A DNA stretch of 59,190 nucleotides from JBCCGI01 sp039029355 (GCA_039029355.1 JBCCGI010000053.1:1-59190), one strand, 5' to 3'. Positions 7,681 to 17,288 are shown, counted from the stretch's first letter. Numbers and translations: made by a program. The notes: generated by a model not told the origin, from the sequence alone.

Positions 7681-9504
7681 ATGTTCCGCCTGCTTTCGCT
7701 CGGCGCGTTCGTCGGCCTTCTCGCTCCCCAGCTCTCCGCTCAGTTCGGCAACGAGTGGGTCGAGCTGACCGACAACGCCGGATCGCTGGGGCTCGACGCC
7801 CTCGATTTGTCCGGACTCAACAACGAGGTCGACTTCGCCTGGGCCGACCTGGACCAGGACGGCTGGACCGACCTGGTCGTCGTGCGCAAGGAACCGTTCA
7901 GCACGATCGGCAAGCGCACCAACCTGCTGCTGATGAACGAGGGCGGCCTGCTGGTCGACCGCACGCGCGACTACGCGCGCGCCGCCGACATCGAGGGCGA
8001 CGAGGGCTTCCTGACGCCGACCAACGACCGCGACGTGGCGCTGGCCGACGTCGACCAGGACGGCTGGCTCGACGTGGTCACCGCTCCGACCCTGAGCTTC
8101 GACGACCCCAAGCACCTGGGGCACCCGCGCGTCTACATGAATCTCGGCGCAGACGGCGGCGCTTGGAACGGCCTGGAGTACCAGGACGCGCGCTTCCCGC
8201 AGCTGTTCCAGTTCACGACCGGCCTGCCTGAGAACCCGGTGTTCTGCGCTCTCGCGGCGGGGGACGTCACCGACGACGGCTACCCCGACCTGTACTTCTC
8301 CGACTACGACATAAGCAACGAAGGGGTCTTCGGGGGCCCGCTGCAGGATCCGCTCGAGGACCTCGACGACCGCCTGCTGATCAACGACGGCGCCGGCTAC
8401 TTCGCCGACCAGAGCCAGCTGCGCATGACCGAGACCATGCTGCTGTCGCGCTTCGGCACCGACTGCAAGATCGCCGACATCAACGGCGACGGCTACAACG
8501 ACGTGTTGAAGGAGACCTCCCTGGGCGTGCCTTACTACGCGGCCGCGGTCTACAACAACCCGGCCGACCCGGGGATGTTCAACATCTTCGACGACTTCCA
8601 CACCTTCTCGCCCTATCACATCGGCGTGGGGGACCTGAACAACGACGGGCGCCTCGACGTCGCGTTCGCCGACGACAACCCCGACCGCTACCGCTACAAC
8701 CTCGGCAACGACCCGCTGGGACGCGTGATCTGGGGCCCGGCCAAGACCTACGAATTCCTGAGCGGCGGCGACGACGGCTTCGGCGGCAACAACCTGATCG
8801 TCGACCTCGACCACGACGGGTGGAACGACGTGCTGCAGGCCGACATCGACCCCGACGACTCCAGCGTTACGCGTCGCCTGCACATCTACCACAACCCCGG
8901 CGGCGCCGTGGGCGAGGAGATCACGCTGCGCGAGGAGCGCGAGCTGGACGGCGACGGCGGCTGGATCGGCGCGGTGGGCTTCGAGGAGGACGACCTCAAG
9001 GCCGTGCACGACATGGCGTTCTTCGACCTCGACCAGGACGGCGACGACGACCTGATCCTGGGTCGCGCCTTCGGCACGCACGTGTGGCTGAACCAGGTCG
9101 TTCCGAACCACCTCTACAGCGACGTCGGCACGATCTCGCAGTCGGGCGGAGGCACGCAGACGCTCAGCCTGGACGCGGGCAGCGAGCACGCCGGCAGCCT
9201 CTACCTCGTGCTCGGCAGCCTCAGCGGTACCTCGCCCGGCACGCCGATCGGCGGCGGCACGATCCCGCTCAACGTGGATCCCTACTTCCTCTTCACGGCG
9301 AACCACCCGAACACCGACCCGCTGACGAGCTCCTTTGGGAACCTCGACGGCGACGGACGGGCGACGGCCCAGTTCGCCCTGGCGGCGGGCGCGACCACGC
9401 AGCTCGCCGGCCAGGTCGTCAACCACGCCTTCGGGGTGCTGGACCCGGTCACGTTCGCACTCGAGCTGGTAAGCGAGCCGGTCGGACTGCTGATCACGCC
9501 GTAG
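7681..9504 (+). CDS. Secreted VCBS/FG-GAP propeller protein with type I C-terminal module
   Basis: The 607-residue protein has a signal peptide (LLSLGAFVGLLAPQLSAQ, about 1-20). At least six calcium-binding-like repeats of the form DLDQDGWTDLVV, DVDQDGWLDVV, DINGDGYNDVL and DLNNDGRLDVAF make a VCBS/FG-GAP beta-propeller at about 45-480. Residues about 495-607 are a separate module (LDAGSEHAGSLYLVLGSLSG through FALAAG) that is shared with the genes at 21998, 23704 and 42060. The next gene is a paralogue lacking this module. A surface or secreted adhesion or polymer-binding role is inferred; no enzyme motif is present. A strong intrinsic terminator follows. Confidence 0.85.
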   Translation: MFRLLSLGAFVGLLAPQLSAQFGNEWVELTDNAGSLGLDALDLSGLNNEVDFAWADLDQDGWTDLVVVRKEPFSTIGKRTNLLLMNEGGLLVDRTRDYARAADIEGDEGFLTPTNDRDVALADVDQDGWLDVVTAPTLSFDDPKHLGHPRVYMNLGADGGAWNGLEYQDARFPQLFQFTTGLPENPVFCALAAGDVTDDGYPDLYFSDYDISNEGVFGGPLQDPLEDLDDRLLINDGAGYFADQSQLRMTETMLLSRFGTDCKIADINGDGYNDVLKETSLGVPYYAAAVYNNPADPGMFNIFDDFHTFSPYHIGVGDLNNDGRLDVAFADDNPDRYRYNLGNDPLGRVIWGPAKTYEFLSGGDDGFGGNNLIVDLDHDGWNDVLQADIDPDDSSVTRRLHIYHNPGGAVGEEITLREERELDGDGGWIGAVGFEEDDLKAVHDMAFFDLDQDGDDDLILGRAFGTHVWLNQVVPNHLYSDVGTISQSGGGTQTLSLDAGSEHAGSLYLVLGSLSGTSPGTPIGGGTIPLNVDPYFLFTANHPNTDPLTSSFGNLDGDGRATAQFALAAGATTQLAGQVVNHAFGVLDPVTFALELVSEPVGLLITP

Positions 9505-9527
9505 GCGATCCCACAGGCGCAAGGCAC

Positions 9528-9573
9528 AGGAGGGGGCCCGTCCGCACTGCGGACGAGCCCCCTCCTTCGTTTT
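9528..9573 (+). terminator. Rho-independent terminator
   Basis: Arms 9528-9545 and 9549-9566 are 18 nt each with one mismatch around a 3-nt loop, followed by a T-rich run ending TTTT. It lies 23 nt after the stop of the VCBS gene. Confidence 0.85.
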
Positions 9574-9756
9574 GCGTCGCGCCGAACGATCCGCGCCGGC
9601 CGGCGCCACGTCGCGGCCCGCCCGATCGTCGGGGCTTTCGGCTGCGACTCCATCCGCTCGTCGCGGGCCGACCGCGCGCCGCGCCCGGACGCCAACCGGA
9701 CGACAGGCGCGGACGCGTACCGCCGCGCCAGCCCGACTTCCAACACAGAGCGTTCC

Positions 9757-11112
9757 ATGAATCACCGGATCCTCACCTCCGCAAGCCTGCTTGTCCTCGC
9801 CGGCGCGAGCTCCGCCCAGTGGAGCTTCGACGAGCGGCCCGACCTGCTCGTGCTCGACCTGCTCGAGCCCAACAACGCCATGCCCCACCTGCTGTACTTC
9901 GAGCCCGGCTGCCAGAACGTGCCGGCCGGCGACTACGTGCGCGAGGCCGACCTGGCGGTCGGCGACCTCGACCAGAACGGCTTCGCCGACGTGGTCGCCG
10001 CGTTCAAGCGCGTGGGCTACTGCGCCGGGGGCTTCCCGGCCATGCTGCTCCTCGGCGACGGAGCCAAGCTCTACCAGTCGACGCGCACCAAGGCGCCCGA
10101 CTTCCTCAACATCCCGATGGACGCGCGCGACGTGACCATCGCCGACGCGACCGGCGACGGTTACCCCGAGGTCTTCTTCGCCGCCACCAACGGCGAGCCG
10201 CAGCGCATGTTCCTGAACCTCGGCGCCGGCGCCGGGGGCCAATGGCTCGGCCTCCAGCACGTGCCCGCGGGTTGGTTCACCACCGACCTCCCGATGAGCC
10301 CGAACGACTACGGAGACGAGCTCCTCTCGTGCGCGGTCTCGCTGGCCGACGTGGATCGCGACGGCGACGCCGACCTCTACTACGGCAACTACAAGAACGC
10401 CAACTACTCGCGGCTCCTGATCAACGACGGCACCGGCAACTTCGTCGATGAGACCATCGCGCGCGTCACCGCCGGCAACTCCGGCGCGTTCACGGTCGGG
10501 CTGCTGCTCGATATGAACCAGAACGACACCTGGGGCTCGCCGGAGATCGTCCAGATCCAGCCGCTGAGCGCGCCCGAGCTCCTGGTCAACAGGAACAAGG
10601 GCAACTTCACCGCCTCCCAGGCGGTCACGACGCTCGCGGGGGAGCCCTACTCCTACGGCGCCGGCGACCTGAACGGCGACGGGCGCATCGACCTGTACGT
10701 CGGCGGCGACGACCAGGACGGCGCGACCCTGAACCTCTCCACCAAGCCCAACGGCAAGATCAACATCAGCCAGGTGCCGGTCACCGGGCGGCGGGTGATG
10801 GAGAATTTCACGCTGGCCGGCAACATCAAGCTGGCCGACGTGGACAACGACGGCGACGACGACGTCTTCGTGTCGTCCCAGGACGTGTTCAGCTTCACCG
10901 GCTGCGGCACGACCCTCACGATCCTCGAGACCACGCAGCCGGGCGGCTCGACCGCGCTCGTGGACCCGTTTGACCTCCAACCCACCCCGGACTTCTACAT
11001 CCCCGGCGCCTGGGACGTCGGGCTGCTCGACGTCGACAGCGACGGCTGCCTCGACTTCGTGTCGGTCGGGTGCGACGGCTTCCAGGTCTGGATCGGCGAC
11101 AACTGCCCCTAG
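9757..11112 (+). CDS. Secreted VCBS/FG-GAP propeller protein
   Basis: The 451-residue protein has a signal peptide (ILTSASLLVLAGASSAQ, about 4-20). Repeats DLDQNGFADVV, DATGDGYPEVFF, DVDRDGDADLYY, DLNGDGRIDLYV, DVDNDGDDDVFV and DVDSDGCLDFV form one beta-propeller that ends at the C-terminus (WIGDNCP), without the extra module of its upstream neighbour. Calcium binding by the DxDxDG loops is expected for the family. It is a paralogue of the gene at 7681, separated by a terminator, so it is transcribed independently. The 252-bp gap before it holds the terminator, a GCGCCGGCCGGCGC palindrome near 9595 and no gene. Its biological ligand is unknown. Confidence 0.85.
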   Translation: MNHRILTSASLLVLAGASSAQWSFDERPDLLVLDLLEPNNAMPHLLYFEPGCQNVPAGDYVREADLAVGDLDQNGFADVVAAFKRVGYCAGGFPAMLLLGDGAKLYQSTRTKAPDFLNIPMDARDVTIADATGDGYPEVFFAATNGEPQRMFLNLGAGAGGQWLGLQHVPAGWFTTDLPMSPNDYGDELLSCAVSLADVDRDGDADLYYGNYKNANYSRLLINDGTGNFVDETIARVTAGNSGAFTVGLLLDMNQNDTWGSPEIVQIQPLSAPELLVNRNKGNFTASQAVTTLAGEPYSYGAGDLNGDGRIDLYVGGDDQDGATLNLSTKPNGKINISQVPVTGRRVMENFTLAGNIKLADVDNDGDDDVFVSSQDVFSFTGCGTTLTILETTQPGGSTALVDPFDLQPTPDFYIPGAWDVGLLDVDSDGCLDFVSVGCDGFQVWIGDNCP

Positions 11113-11167
11113 CGCGGGAGCTGTACGGACCCGGTAGGGCGGGGGAGGGAAGGCCGCCGAGCGCTGC

Positions 11168-11173
11168 TACGAT
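11168..11173 (+). promoter_or_regulatory. -10 box TACGAT
   Basis: TACGAT sits 39 nt before the ATG at 11213, at the spacing seen for other leadered secreted-protein genes here (38-49 nt). No convincing -35 box is seen. Confidence 0.35.
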
Positions 11174-11212
11174 TGCGCCCTCGGCCACTCCTCCTCCGCC
11201 CCCGACACCGCC

Positions 11213-13186
11213 ATGTTGATCGCCTCGCTCTTCGCTCTCGCCTCCCAGCTCACGCCGCAGGACGCGCCCATCGCCGGCGAGCGCCTCGCGCCCGCCTTCC
11301 TGGGCCCGGGCGTCGTCGAGACCATGGATCAGGTTCTCGCCCGCGCCGCCGCCGCGCCGGTCTACCCCGACCCGAAGGTCCGCGGCGACGCACCGGGCGA
11401 GTGGCGCATCCCGCGGCGACGCGACGCGAGCCCGGCGCACTCGGGCTCGGGCTGCGCCTACAACGCCTGGGGCGACACGCGCCTCGGCATCGGTTTCCCG
11501 GGCGAGGTCACCGTGCGAGGCCTTTGGATCGCCGGGCACGGCACGCGCGGCGCCGCAGCGCGCGGCGTGCACGCGGTCGGCTTCCGCGACGGCCTCGAGG
11601 TCGCGCGGAGCGAGTGGCTCGAGACGCTGGACGACGCGCCCGCGTGGTGGGCGCTCGAGCTCGCCGGCGTCGATCGCATCGAGCTCCGCGCGCGCCCGTC
11701 GATCGACGGCGCGGGCTGGTACGCGATCGACGACCTGACCTTCGACGAGGTCACGCCGGACGGGACGCGCGAGCGCACCGTCGACTTCGAGGGCCTCGAG
11801 CGCGGCATGCGGCTCACCGGCAGCCGCTACTTCGGGCTCGATTGGGAGGTCGGCAGCGGCGACTTCGCCGCGCGGCCCCGCGCGACGGCGCCCGAGCACG
11901 CCGCGACGCCCGCCACCGCGTCGCCCAGCGGCAGCACCGCCGCCGTCGCTCCGTCCGAGCCGCCCGCCTTCCGCGCCGCGCCGCCCGCGCCGGGCGTCGG
12001 CTTCGCGGGTCCGAAGTACGGAGACCCCGGAGCCCTCGGCGTGCCGGACACCAACGGCGCCGCCGGCCCCGACCACTACGTCGCCGCGCCGAACGGGCAC
12101 CTGGCGGTGTACGACAAGGCGAGCGGTCAGAAGCTGCTGAGCCTCTCCCAGACCGCCTTCTGGAGCGCCCCGGGCACGCTGGGCGACCCGCGCGTCGCGT
12201 ACGACTCGCACCACGGGCGCTTCGTGCTGATCGCGTCCGACTGGAGCGCGCGCATCTACCTCGCGTACTCGCTGTCCTCGGACCCGACCGGCCCCTGGTT
12301 CAAGACCTCCTTCCTGGCCGCCTCGGGGACCGACGCCGGCAAGTGGCCCGACTATCCCACGCTCGGCGTCGACGCCGCGGGCATCTACGTCGCCGCCTAC
12401 ATGGTCGGCCCCAACATGACGATCTTCGCGCTCGACAAGGCACCGCTCCTGGGCGCGACGCCGGCGCTCGGCGCGATCACCGCCTGGCGTCAGCTGCCCT
12501 TCGAAGGCGCGATCCAACCCTGCGTGGCGTTCGGCGACTCGGGCGGCGTGTACCTGGTCTCGCGGAAGAGCTCGTCGAGCCTCCGGCTGCGCCGCGTGAC
12601 CGGACCGCTCGCGGCCCCCGCGTTGAGCGAGGTCGGCGACGTCGCGGTCCCCGCCTTCTCCGAGGCACCCGACGCGCCGCAGGCGGGGACGGGCATCCTG
12701 CTCACCGCCGGAAGCACGCGCCCGATGAACGCGGTGCAGCGCGCGGGCTCGGTGTGGACCACCCACTGCGTCAACGTCGACGGGCGCGCCGGCGTACGGT
12801 GGTACGAGATCGACCCCGCGGCCCCGGGCCTCGTGCAGTGGGGCGAGGTCGCGGACCCCGCGCTCAGCTTCTTCATGCCTTCGATCGCGGTCAACGCCAA
12901 CGGAGAGGCACTCCTCGGCTTCACCGGCTCCGGCCCGCTGCAGTTCGCCGGCGCCTACGCCGCCGCGCGCCGCCCGGCCTATCCGCCCGGCACCACCGAC
13001 GCACCGCTGCTGCTGAAAGCGGGCGAAGCGCCCTACACCTTCCTCGACGCGGGCGGCACCAGCCGCTGGGGCGACTACAGCATCACCGGCGTCGACCCGG
13101 CCGACGACGACACGTTCTGGACGGTGCAGGAGTACGCGCTCCCCGCGAACGACTGGGGCAACTGGGTACAAGCCGTGGCGTACTGA
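11213..13186 (+). CDS. Large secreted two-part protein, unknown function
   Basis: The 657-residue protein has a short signal peptide (LIASLFALASQ). Residues about 50-215 form a beta-sandwich-like region (GIGFPGEVTVRGLWIAG, WYAIDDLTFDEV) resembling non-catalytic binding domains. An Ala/Pro/Ser linker spans about 222-262. A C-terminal domain follows from about 265 with propeller-like blades (DTNGAAGPDHYVAAPNGHLA, YDSHHGRFVLIASDW, AGIYVAAYMVG). No catalytic signature was identified. It stands between VCBS and FG-GAP genes and converges with the latter, which suggests a cell-surface or extracellular role. I do not recognise a named family. Confidence 0.75.
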   Translation: MLIASLFALASQLTPQDAPIAGERLAPAFLGPGVVETMDQVLARAAAAPVYPDPKVRGDAPGEWRIPRRRDASPAHSGSGCAYNAWGDTRLGIGFPGEVTVRGLWIAGHGTRGAAARGVHAVGFRDGLEVARSEWLETLDDAPAWWALELAGVDRIELRARPSIDGAGWYAIDDLTFDEVTPDGTRERTVDFEGLERGMRLTGSRYFGLDWEVGSGDFAARPRATAPEHAATPATASPSGSTAAVAPSEPPAFRAAPPAPGVGFAGPKYGDPGALGVPDTNGAAGPDHYVAAPNGHLAVYDKASGQKLLSLSQTAFWSAPGTLGDPRVAYDSHHGRFVLIASDWSARIYLAYSLSSDPTGPWFKTSFLAASGTDAGKWPDYPTLGVDAAGIYVAAYMVGPNMTIFALDKAPLLGATPALGAITAWRQLPFEGAIQPCVAFGDSGGVYLVSRKSSSSLRLRRVTGPLAAPALSEVGDVAVPAFSEAPDAPQAGTGILLTAGSTRPMNAVQRAGSVWTTHCVNVDGRAGVRWYEIDPAAPGLVQWGEVADPALSFFMPSIAVNANGEALLGFTGSGPLQFAGAYAAARRPAYPPGTTDAPLLLKAGEAPYTFLDAGGTSRWGDYSITGVDPADDDTFWTVQEYALPANDWGNWVQAVAY

Positions 13187-13215
13187 GCGGCGGGTAGCCG
13201 CCCCCCCGGGGAGTG

Positions 13216-13230
13216 CGGGCGACTCGCCCG
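13216..13230. terminator. Hairpin between convergent genes
   Basis: CGGGCGA-C-TCGCCCG is a perfect 7-bp stem between stops at 13186 and 13248. No T-run follows on either strand, so termination is only plausible. Confidence 0.35.
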
Positions 13231-13245
13231 AGGGGGTCGCCTGGC

Positions 13246-14958
13246 TCAGCCCCCGATCCGGATGTCGAGCGCGTTCGTCAGCGTTACGTCGCTGCTCGCT
13301 CCGGGCGGGATGTCGATTCGGTACCCCTGCACCGACAGCTCGACGCCAACCAGCCCCGCCACGTTCGGGATCACGACCATCTGCGTCCCCACCGGGATCC
13401 CGAGCACAGGTACGCCCGGAACCGGTGCGACCAGAAGCTCCCAGCCGAAGAGCGTGGTCCCCTCCAGGGGACCTCCGTAGCTGACCATCAGCCCCGTGAC
13501 GGCGGTGAAGGGCCCGACCGCGATGGTCGTCTCCCAGCCGGCACCCAGCAGCGGCAGAGTGGCGCACGCACAGTCGATCGGGTTGATACCGAGCGAGCCA
13601 TTCCGGACGCTGCAGCCCGCCGGGGCCAACGGATGGACCCAGACCGCGCCGCGATTGCTGCCTCCGTCGTCGTCCCAGATCGCGCCGACGGGAAGCTCGG
13701 GCACGCCGTCCCCGTCGCGGTCCACGGGGGAGGCGATCGAAGATCCGAAGAAGTCCACGTCGTCCAACCCGCCGTGGCAGGGGCTGCTGAAGTCCGAGAG
13801 CTTCTGGTGGCCGAGGACCGCGCCGCTCGGCAGCAGGTAGCAGACCCACACGGCGCCGCGGTCCGGGCCGCCGTCATCGTCGTACGCGGCGGCAACGGCC
13901 AGGTCGGGCACCCCGTTCCCGTCCAGATCGCCCAGCGCTGACAGCGCTCCTCCGAAGTAGTCGCCGTCGTCGAGCACCCCGAGGAATCCGCCGGCGAGCG
14001 CGCTGATCTTGCCGGTCGCGCGGACCGTCCCATCCGCCGCGAGGAACAGAATCCAAGCCGCTCCTCGGTCCGCCCCCCCGTCGTCGTCGCTGTGCGCGCC
14101 GACGGCGAGTTCGCCCACGCCGTCGCCGTCCACGTCGCCAAGCGCAGCCAGCGCGCGACCGAACCAGTCGCCGTCGTCGAGCTGGGGCGTCGCACCGCCT
14201 TGGACGTCGCTGATCTTGGTCAGAGCCTTGAGGGTTCCGTCCGGGTTCAGAAAGAGGATCCGAACCGCGCCGCGGTCGGTCCCTCCATCGTCGTCGTATT
14301 GCGCCCCGACCGCAACGTCCGGAACCCCGTCGCCGTCCAGGTCGCCGAGGCCGGCGACCGAGACCCCGAACCGGTCACCGTCGTCCAGGTCCTGAAGGTC
14401 GCTGATCTTGGTCTCGGCTCGCACCGTCCCGTCGGCGTTGAGCAAGAGGATCCAGACCGCTCCCCGGTCGACCCCACCGTCGTCCACGCCCATCGCTCCC
14501 ACGGCGACGTCCACGACTCCGTCGCCGTCCACGTCTCCCAAGCTGGCTACGGACTGGCCGAAGTAGTCGTTCGCAGCGAGCGGGCCTCCGAAGCCACCGG
14601 AGGTCGCCGAGATCTTCTGGCTGGCCGCAACGGTCGAGTCCGGGTTCATGAAGAGGACGTAGGCGCATCCTGCGTCGCCGGCTCCGTCGTCGTCGCGCAC
14701 CGCCGTCGCGATGAGATCATCGACGCCGTCGCCATCGAGATCGCCGAGCGGCGCCACGGCTCGCCCGAACCAATCCTCGTCGTCGAGCCCAGCCGAGAAG
14801 TCGCCCTGGGTGTCGCTGACCTTCGAGAAGCCGTCTGCGCACGGCGCGGGCGCGCCCTGCGCCGGCTGTGAACCGGCCGCAGCCAGCGGGAGTCCAAGCG
14901 TGAGAAGGAAACCGATCCCCAAGGGGGCGCCGGGGAAGGAATGGGTCGCGCGATGCAT
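13246..14958 (-). CDS. Secreted FG-GAP (integrin-alpha-like) protein with type II C-terminal module
   Basis: ATG 14958 is preceded by GAGGAG at a good distance and gives 570 residues with a signal peptide (GIGFLLTLGLPLAAAGS). Seven nearly uniform repeats follow, each with DxDGDG..D calcium loops and an FG core: for example DDEDWFGRAVAPLGDLDGDG and GDRFGVSVAGLGDLDGDG. Between them are hydrophobic blade strands such as RGAVWILLLNADGTVRA. This is a seven-bladed integrin-alpha-like propeller at about 45-445. Residues 449-570 are a type II C-terminal module ending VTLTNALDIRIGG, shared with the genes at 46415 and 49836. The 260-bp gap to the divergent Cys-rich gene holds both control regions. Confidence 0.9.
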   Translation of the reverse strand: MHRATHSFPGAPLGIGFLLTLGLPLAAAGSQPAQGAPAPCADGFSKVSDTQGDFSAGLDDEDWFGRAVAPLGDLDGDGVDDLIATAVRDDDGAGDAGCAYVLFMNPDSTVAASQKISATSGGFGGPLAANDYFGQSVASLGDVDGDGVVDVAVGAMGVDDGGVDRGAVWILLLNADGTVRAETKISDLQDLDDGDRFGVSVAGLGDLDGDGVPDVAVGAQYDDDGGTDRGAVRILFLNPDGTLKALTKISDVQGGATPQLDDGDWFGRALAALGDVDGDGVGELAVGAHSDDDGGADRGAAWILFLAADGTVRATGKISALAGGFLGVLDDGDYFGGALSALGDLDGNGVPDLAVAAAYDDDGGPDRGAVWVCYLLPSGAVLGHQKLSDFSSPCHGGLDDVDFFGSSIASPVDRDGDGVPELPVGAIWDDDGGSNRGAVWVHPLAPAGCSVRNGSLGINPIDCACATLPLLGAGWETTIAVGPFTAVTGLMVSYGGPLEGTTLFGWELLVAPVPGVPVLGIPVGTQMVVIPNVAGLVGVELSVQGYRIDIPPGASSDVTLTNALDIRIGG

Positions 14959-15218
14959 GCGGGTGTCTCCTCGGTCGTGTAATGCGGATGTGGATCGCGC
15001 CCTCCGCGCCCTTCCGGGACGGGCGAGCGCGCCTGCACCGGGTGGTTCGAGCGGGGCCGGGGCTGCCTTACAGCGGCCCTGGCCTTCCCCGGATCCGCTC
15101 CTCCCGGCACCGGGAGCCACGCGCGGAGAAAAAGAGCGGCTTCCCCAAACCCGCAGGCCGCAGCGGCAGATCACGAGGCGCTCGGACGTCGGTTTCGCCA
15201 CCTGCCAGGAGTTCCTCC

Positions 15219-15659
15219 ATGATCCGTATCCCCCTTGCCCTCGTCGCCCTGCTCCCGCTGCTCCTGTGCACCACGCCGCGCGCCACGGCGCAGGGAGGGA
15301 GCCCCGCGCAGAACTACAACTACTGCGTCTACCTGACCGAGATTGCGGCCGACGGGACGTTCGACGGCCAGTGCTCCAAGCCCGGGGGCTGCGACAACAA
15401 CGGCAAGTGCGAGCAGCACTTCGTGGGCAAGTTCACGGTGAAGGGCTACAAGCTGTACTTCTGGTGCCGCTGCGACACCGGCGGCGGGCTCGGGAGCTGC
15501 AACGGCGTGTTGATCGCGTGCCCTGACGGGGAGGGCTCCGTCCACTACAGCGCCGACTGCACCGACGACGAGTGCCCCGACTACGACACGGACGGAGACA
15601 TCTGCATGGATGCCACGAGCTTCCCCGCGCTGCTTCCGGTCTGCATGTGCTACCACTAG
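15219..15659 (+). CDS. Cys-rich small exported protein A
   Basis: ATG 15219 has AGGAG at 15207-15211 and gives 146 residues. The signal peptide (IPLALVALLPLLLCTTPRATAQ) ends near residue 25. The mature part is acidic and contains 13 cysteines in about 120 residues (for example FWCRCDTGGG, DCTDDECPDYD, VCMCYH), which suggests a disulfide-stabilised or metal-binding secreted domain. It is 12 bp before a membrane-anchored repeat protein and may be co-transcribed with it. Another Cys-rich exported protein of similar size but different sequence lies at 21350-21775. The family is not recognised. Confidence 0.75.
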   Translation: MIRIPLALVALLPLLLCTTPRATAQGGSPAQNYNYCVYLTEIAADGTFDGQCSKPGGCDNNGKCEQHFVGKFTVKGYKLYFWCRCDTGGGLGSCNGVLIACPDGEGSVHYSADCTDDECPDYDTDGDICMDATSFPALLPVCMCYH

Positions 15660-15671
15660 GGGCGACGCGCG

Positions 15672-17288
15672 GTGTCCTGGCTTCGACATCTGCTCGACCG
15701 CCGTGCGGCATGGGGCGCGGCGGGAGTGGCGCTCGTGCTTGCGGTGGGCGTGTTCGTCCGCGGCGGCCCGCGGGATACGGCGGCGGTCGAGGCCGCCGGG
15801 TCCGGCGCGTCGTCCGCCGGCGAGCCTGCGACGCGGCTGAGCGCGGTGGACGGCGAGCGCCGAGCCCGCTCGGCGGCGTCGCCTCGGGCGGCCCTGCGGT
15901 TGCGGTTCGTCGACGCGGCGGGCACGCCGGTTCCGGGGGCGGAGCTGTGGAGCGCCGCGGGCGAGCTCGGAACGCGAACGCTCGCGCCGGAGCGGCAGCA
16001 GACGCTCGTCGCGCGCGCCGACGCGGCGGGGCGCGTTGAGCTCGACACGCCCCGCGCGCCGCTGCTGGCGAAGGCGGCGGGCTTCTGCGCGCGCGTCGTC
16101 GACCCGGCGCCGGCGCCCGGGGAAGGAGCCGAGCCCCGGGCCGTCACGCTCGAACGCGCGGGCGCGCTCGAGGTCGTCTGCCGACACGCCGACGGGCGCC
16201 CCGCGGAGGGCGTGCTCGTCGCGCTGTCGCCGATCGGCCTGCCGCGCGGGCGCCGGCTCGCCGCCTTCGTCGGCCGCGACCCGGGCGTAGGCCCGGACGG
16301 CATCCACGTTGCGGTCAGCGGCCCGGACGGCCTGCTGCGCTTCGAGGGCCTCACGCCGCGCCGGAACGCGGTGGCGGCCTTCGCGCCGGGCCTCGCCCGG
16401 GCGGACGACCTGCGGGCGGTGCACGTCGTGGCGGGCGGCATCGACCGGGTCGAGCTGCGCTTCACCGCTCCGCTGGCGGCGTGCGTCGAGCTCGTTGGCG
16501 ATCGGATGATCGGCATCGCCTATGCGACCGACGGCGACGCGTGGAACGACCGCGCCGCCCGCGACGACGCGATCCTGATGCTGAGCGAGGACCTGCAGCG
16601 CACCTTCCCCGGCACGTACCCGCTCCTGCTGGTCCCACGCACGCCGCGTCGCTCCGCGACGGTCGCGGCGACGGTGACCGGCGAGACGGTCGGGCCGGTG
16701 GAGCTCAACCTACAGCTCGTCACGCCCGACGAGCTCGCGCCCACGATCGTGCAGGCCGATACGATCGCCGACCTGCCGGAGCTCACGCTGGGGGAGGTGC
16801 ACCTGCTCCGCCACGACGGCACGCCGTTCGGAGCCTTGGAAGCCGAGCTGATGCCCGCGGAGCGCGATCCCGAGACCACGTACCCGTTGGTGCTCGACGG
16901 CACCCCCTTCCTCGCTCCGCCCGGGGTCTATCGGCTGCAGCTCGACGACGGCGGCCTGCTCGCGGCGCTTCCGAGCCGCAGGATCACGCTGCCGGGGACC
17001 ACCGAGCTCACGCTCGAGCACCCGCTGTGCCGCACCGACTTCCGCATCCGGACCGGCGCGGGGGAGCCGCTCGAGCACTTCACGCTGGTCGTGCACAGCC
17101 GCGGCCGGCAGCGGTCGACGACGGTGAACTACGGCGCGGGCGCCTTCCACACGCACCTGCCGCCGGGCCCGGCCCGCGTCAAGCTCAGCGGTCCCGGGCT
17201 GGAGACGCGGTGGGTCGAGATCGACGTGCCGGCGGGTGCCGCGGAGCATCGGGTCGACCTCACCGTCGAGTTCGCGCAGGCCAGTTGA
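15672..17288 (+). CDS. Membrane-anchored carboxypeptidase-regulatory-like protein
   Basis: GTG 15672 gives 538 residues. Residues about 12-30 (AAWGAAGVALVLAVGVFV) form an N-terminal anchor, followed by an Ala/Ser/Glu linker to about 70. The remainder is a chain of beta-rich domains with signature turns such as VDAAGTPVPGAELWSAAGE, GPDGLLRFEGLTP and PPGVYRLQLDDGG, as in carboxypeptidase-regulatory-like repeats. It shares this plan with the proteins at 1781 and 17319. It begins 12 bp after the Cys-rich gene, so an operon is likely. It converges with the next gene across a GC palindrome (17289-17302). A structural or binding role at the cell envelope is inferred. Confidence 0.75.
   Translation: MSWLRHLLDRRAAWGAAGVALVLAVGVFVRGGPRDTAAVEAAGSGASSAGEPATRLSAVDGERRARSAASPRAALRLRFVDAAGTPVPGAELWSAAGELGTRTLAPERQQTLVARADAAGRVELDTPRAPLLAKAAGFCARVVDPAPAPGEGAEPRAVTLERAGALEVVCRHADGRPAEGVLVALSPIGLPRGRRLAAFVGRDPGVGPDGIHVAVSGPDGLLRFEGLTPRRNAVAAFAPGLARADDLRAVHVVAGGIDRVELRFTAPLAACVELVGDRMIGIAYATDGDAWNDRAARDDAILMLSEDLQRTFPGTYPLLLVPRTPRRSATVAATVTGETVGPVELNLQLVTPDELAPTIVQADTIADLPELTLGEVHLLRHDGTPFGALEAELMPAERDPETTYPLVLDGTPFLAPPGVYRLQLDDGGLLAALPSRRITLPGTTELTLEHPLCRTDFRIRTGAGEPLEHFTLVVHSRGRQRSTTVNYGAGAFHTHLPPGPARVKLSGPGLETRWVEIDVPAGAAEHRVDLTVEFAQAS

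Noticed and set aside
7636..10980. Very long open frame on the minus strand antisense to the two VCBS genes
   Set aside because: It is an artefact of high GC and biased codons: the translation is low-complexity V/R/G/A/H/E with no fold, while the plus strand has signal peptides and repeated calcium loops.
13250..14900. Direct repeats of about 180-190 bp, considered as a tandem DNA repeat or CRISPR-like array
   Set aside because: They are the coding repeats of FG-GAP blades; identity is partial and follows codon positions, and there are no spacers.
14959..15201. Upstream start for the FG-GAP gene ending at 13246
   Set aside because: ATG 14958 has a strong ribosome binding site and signal peptide; the 81-residue extension is Arg/Pro-rich and would bury the signal.
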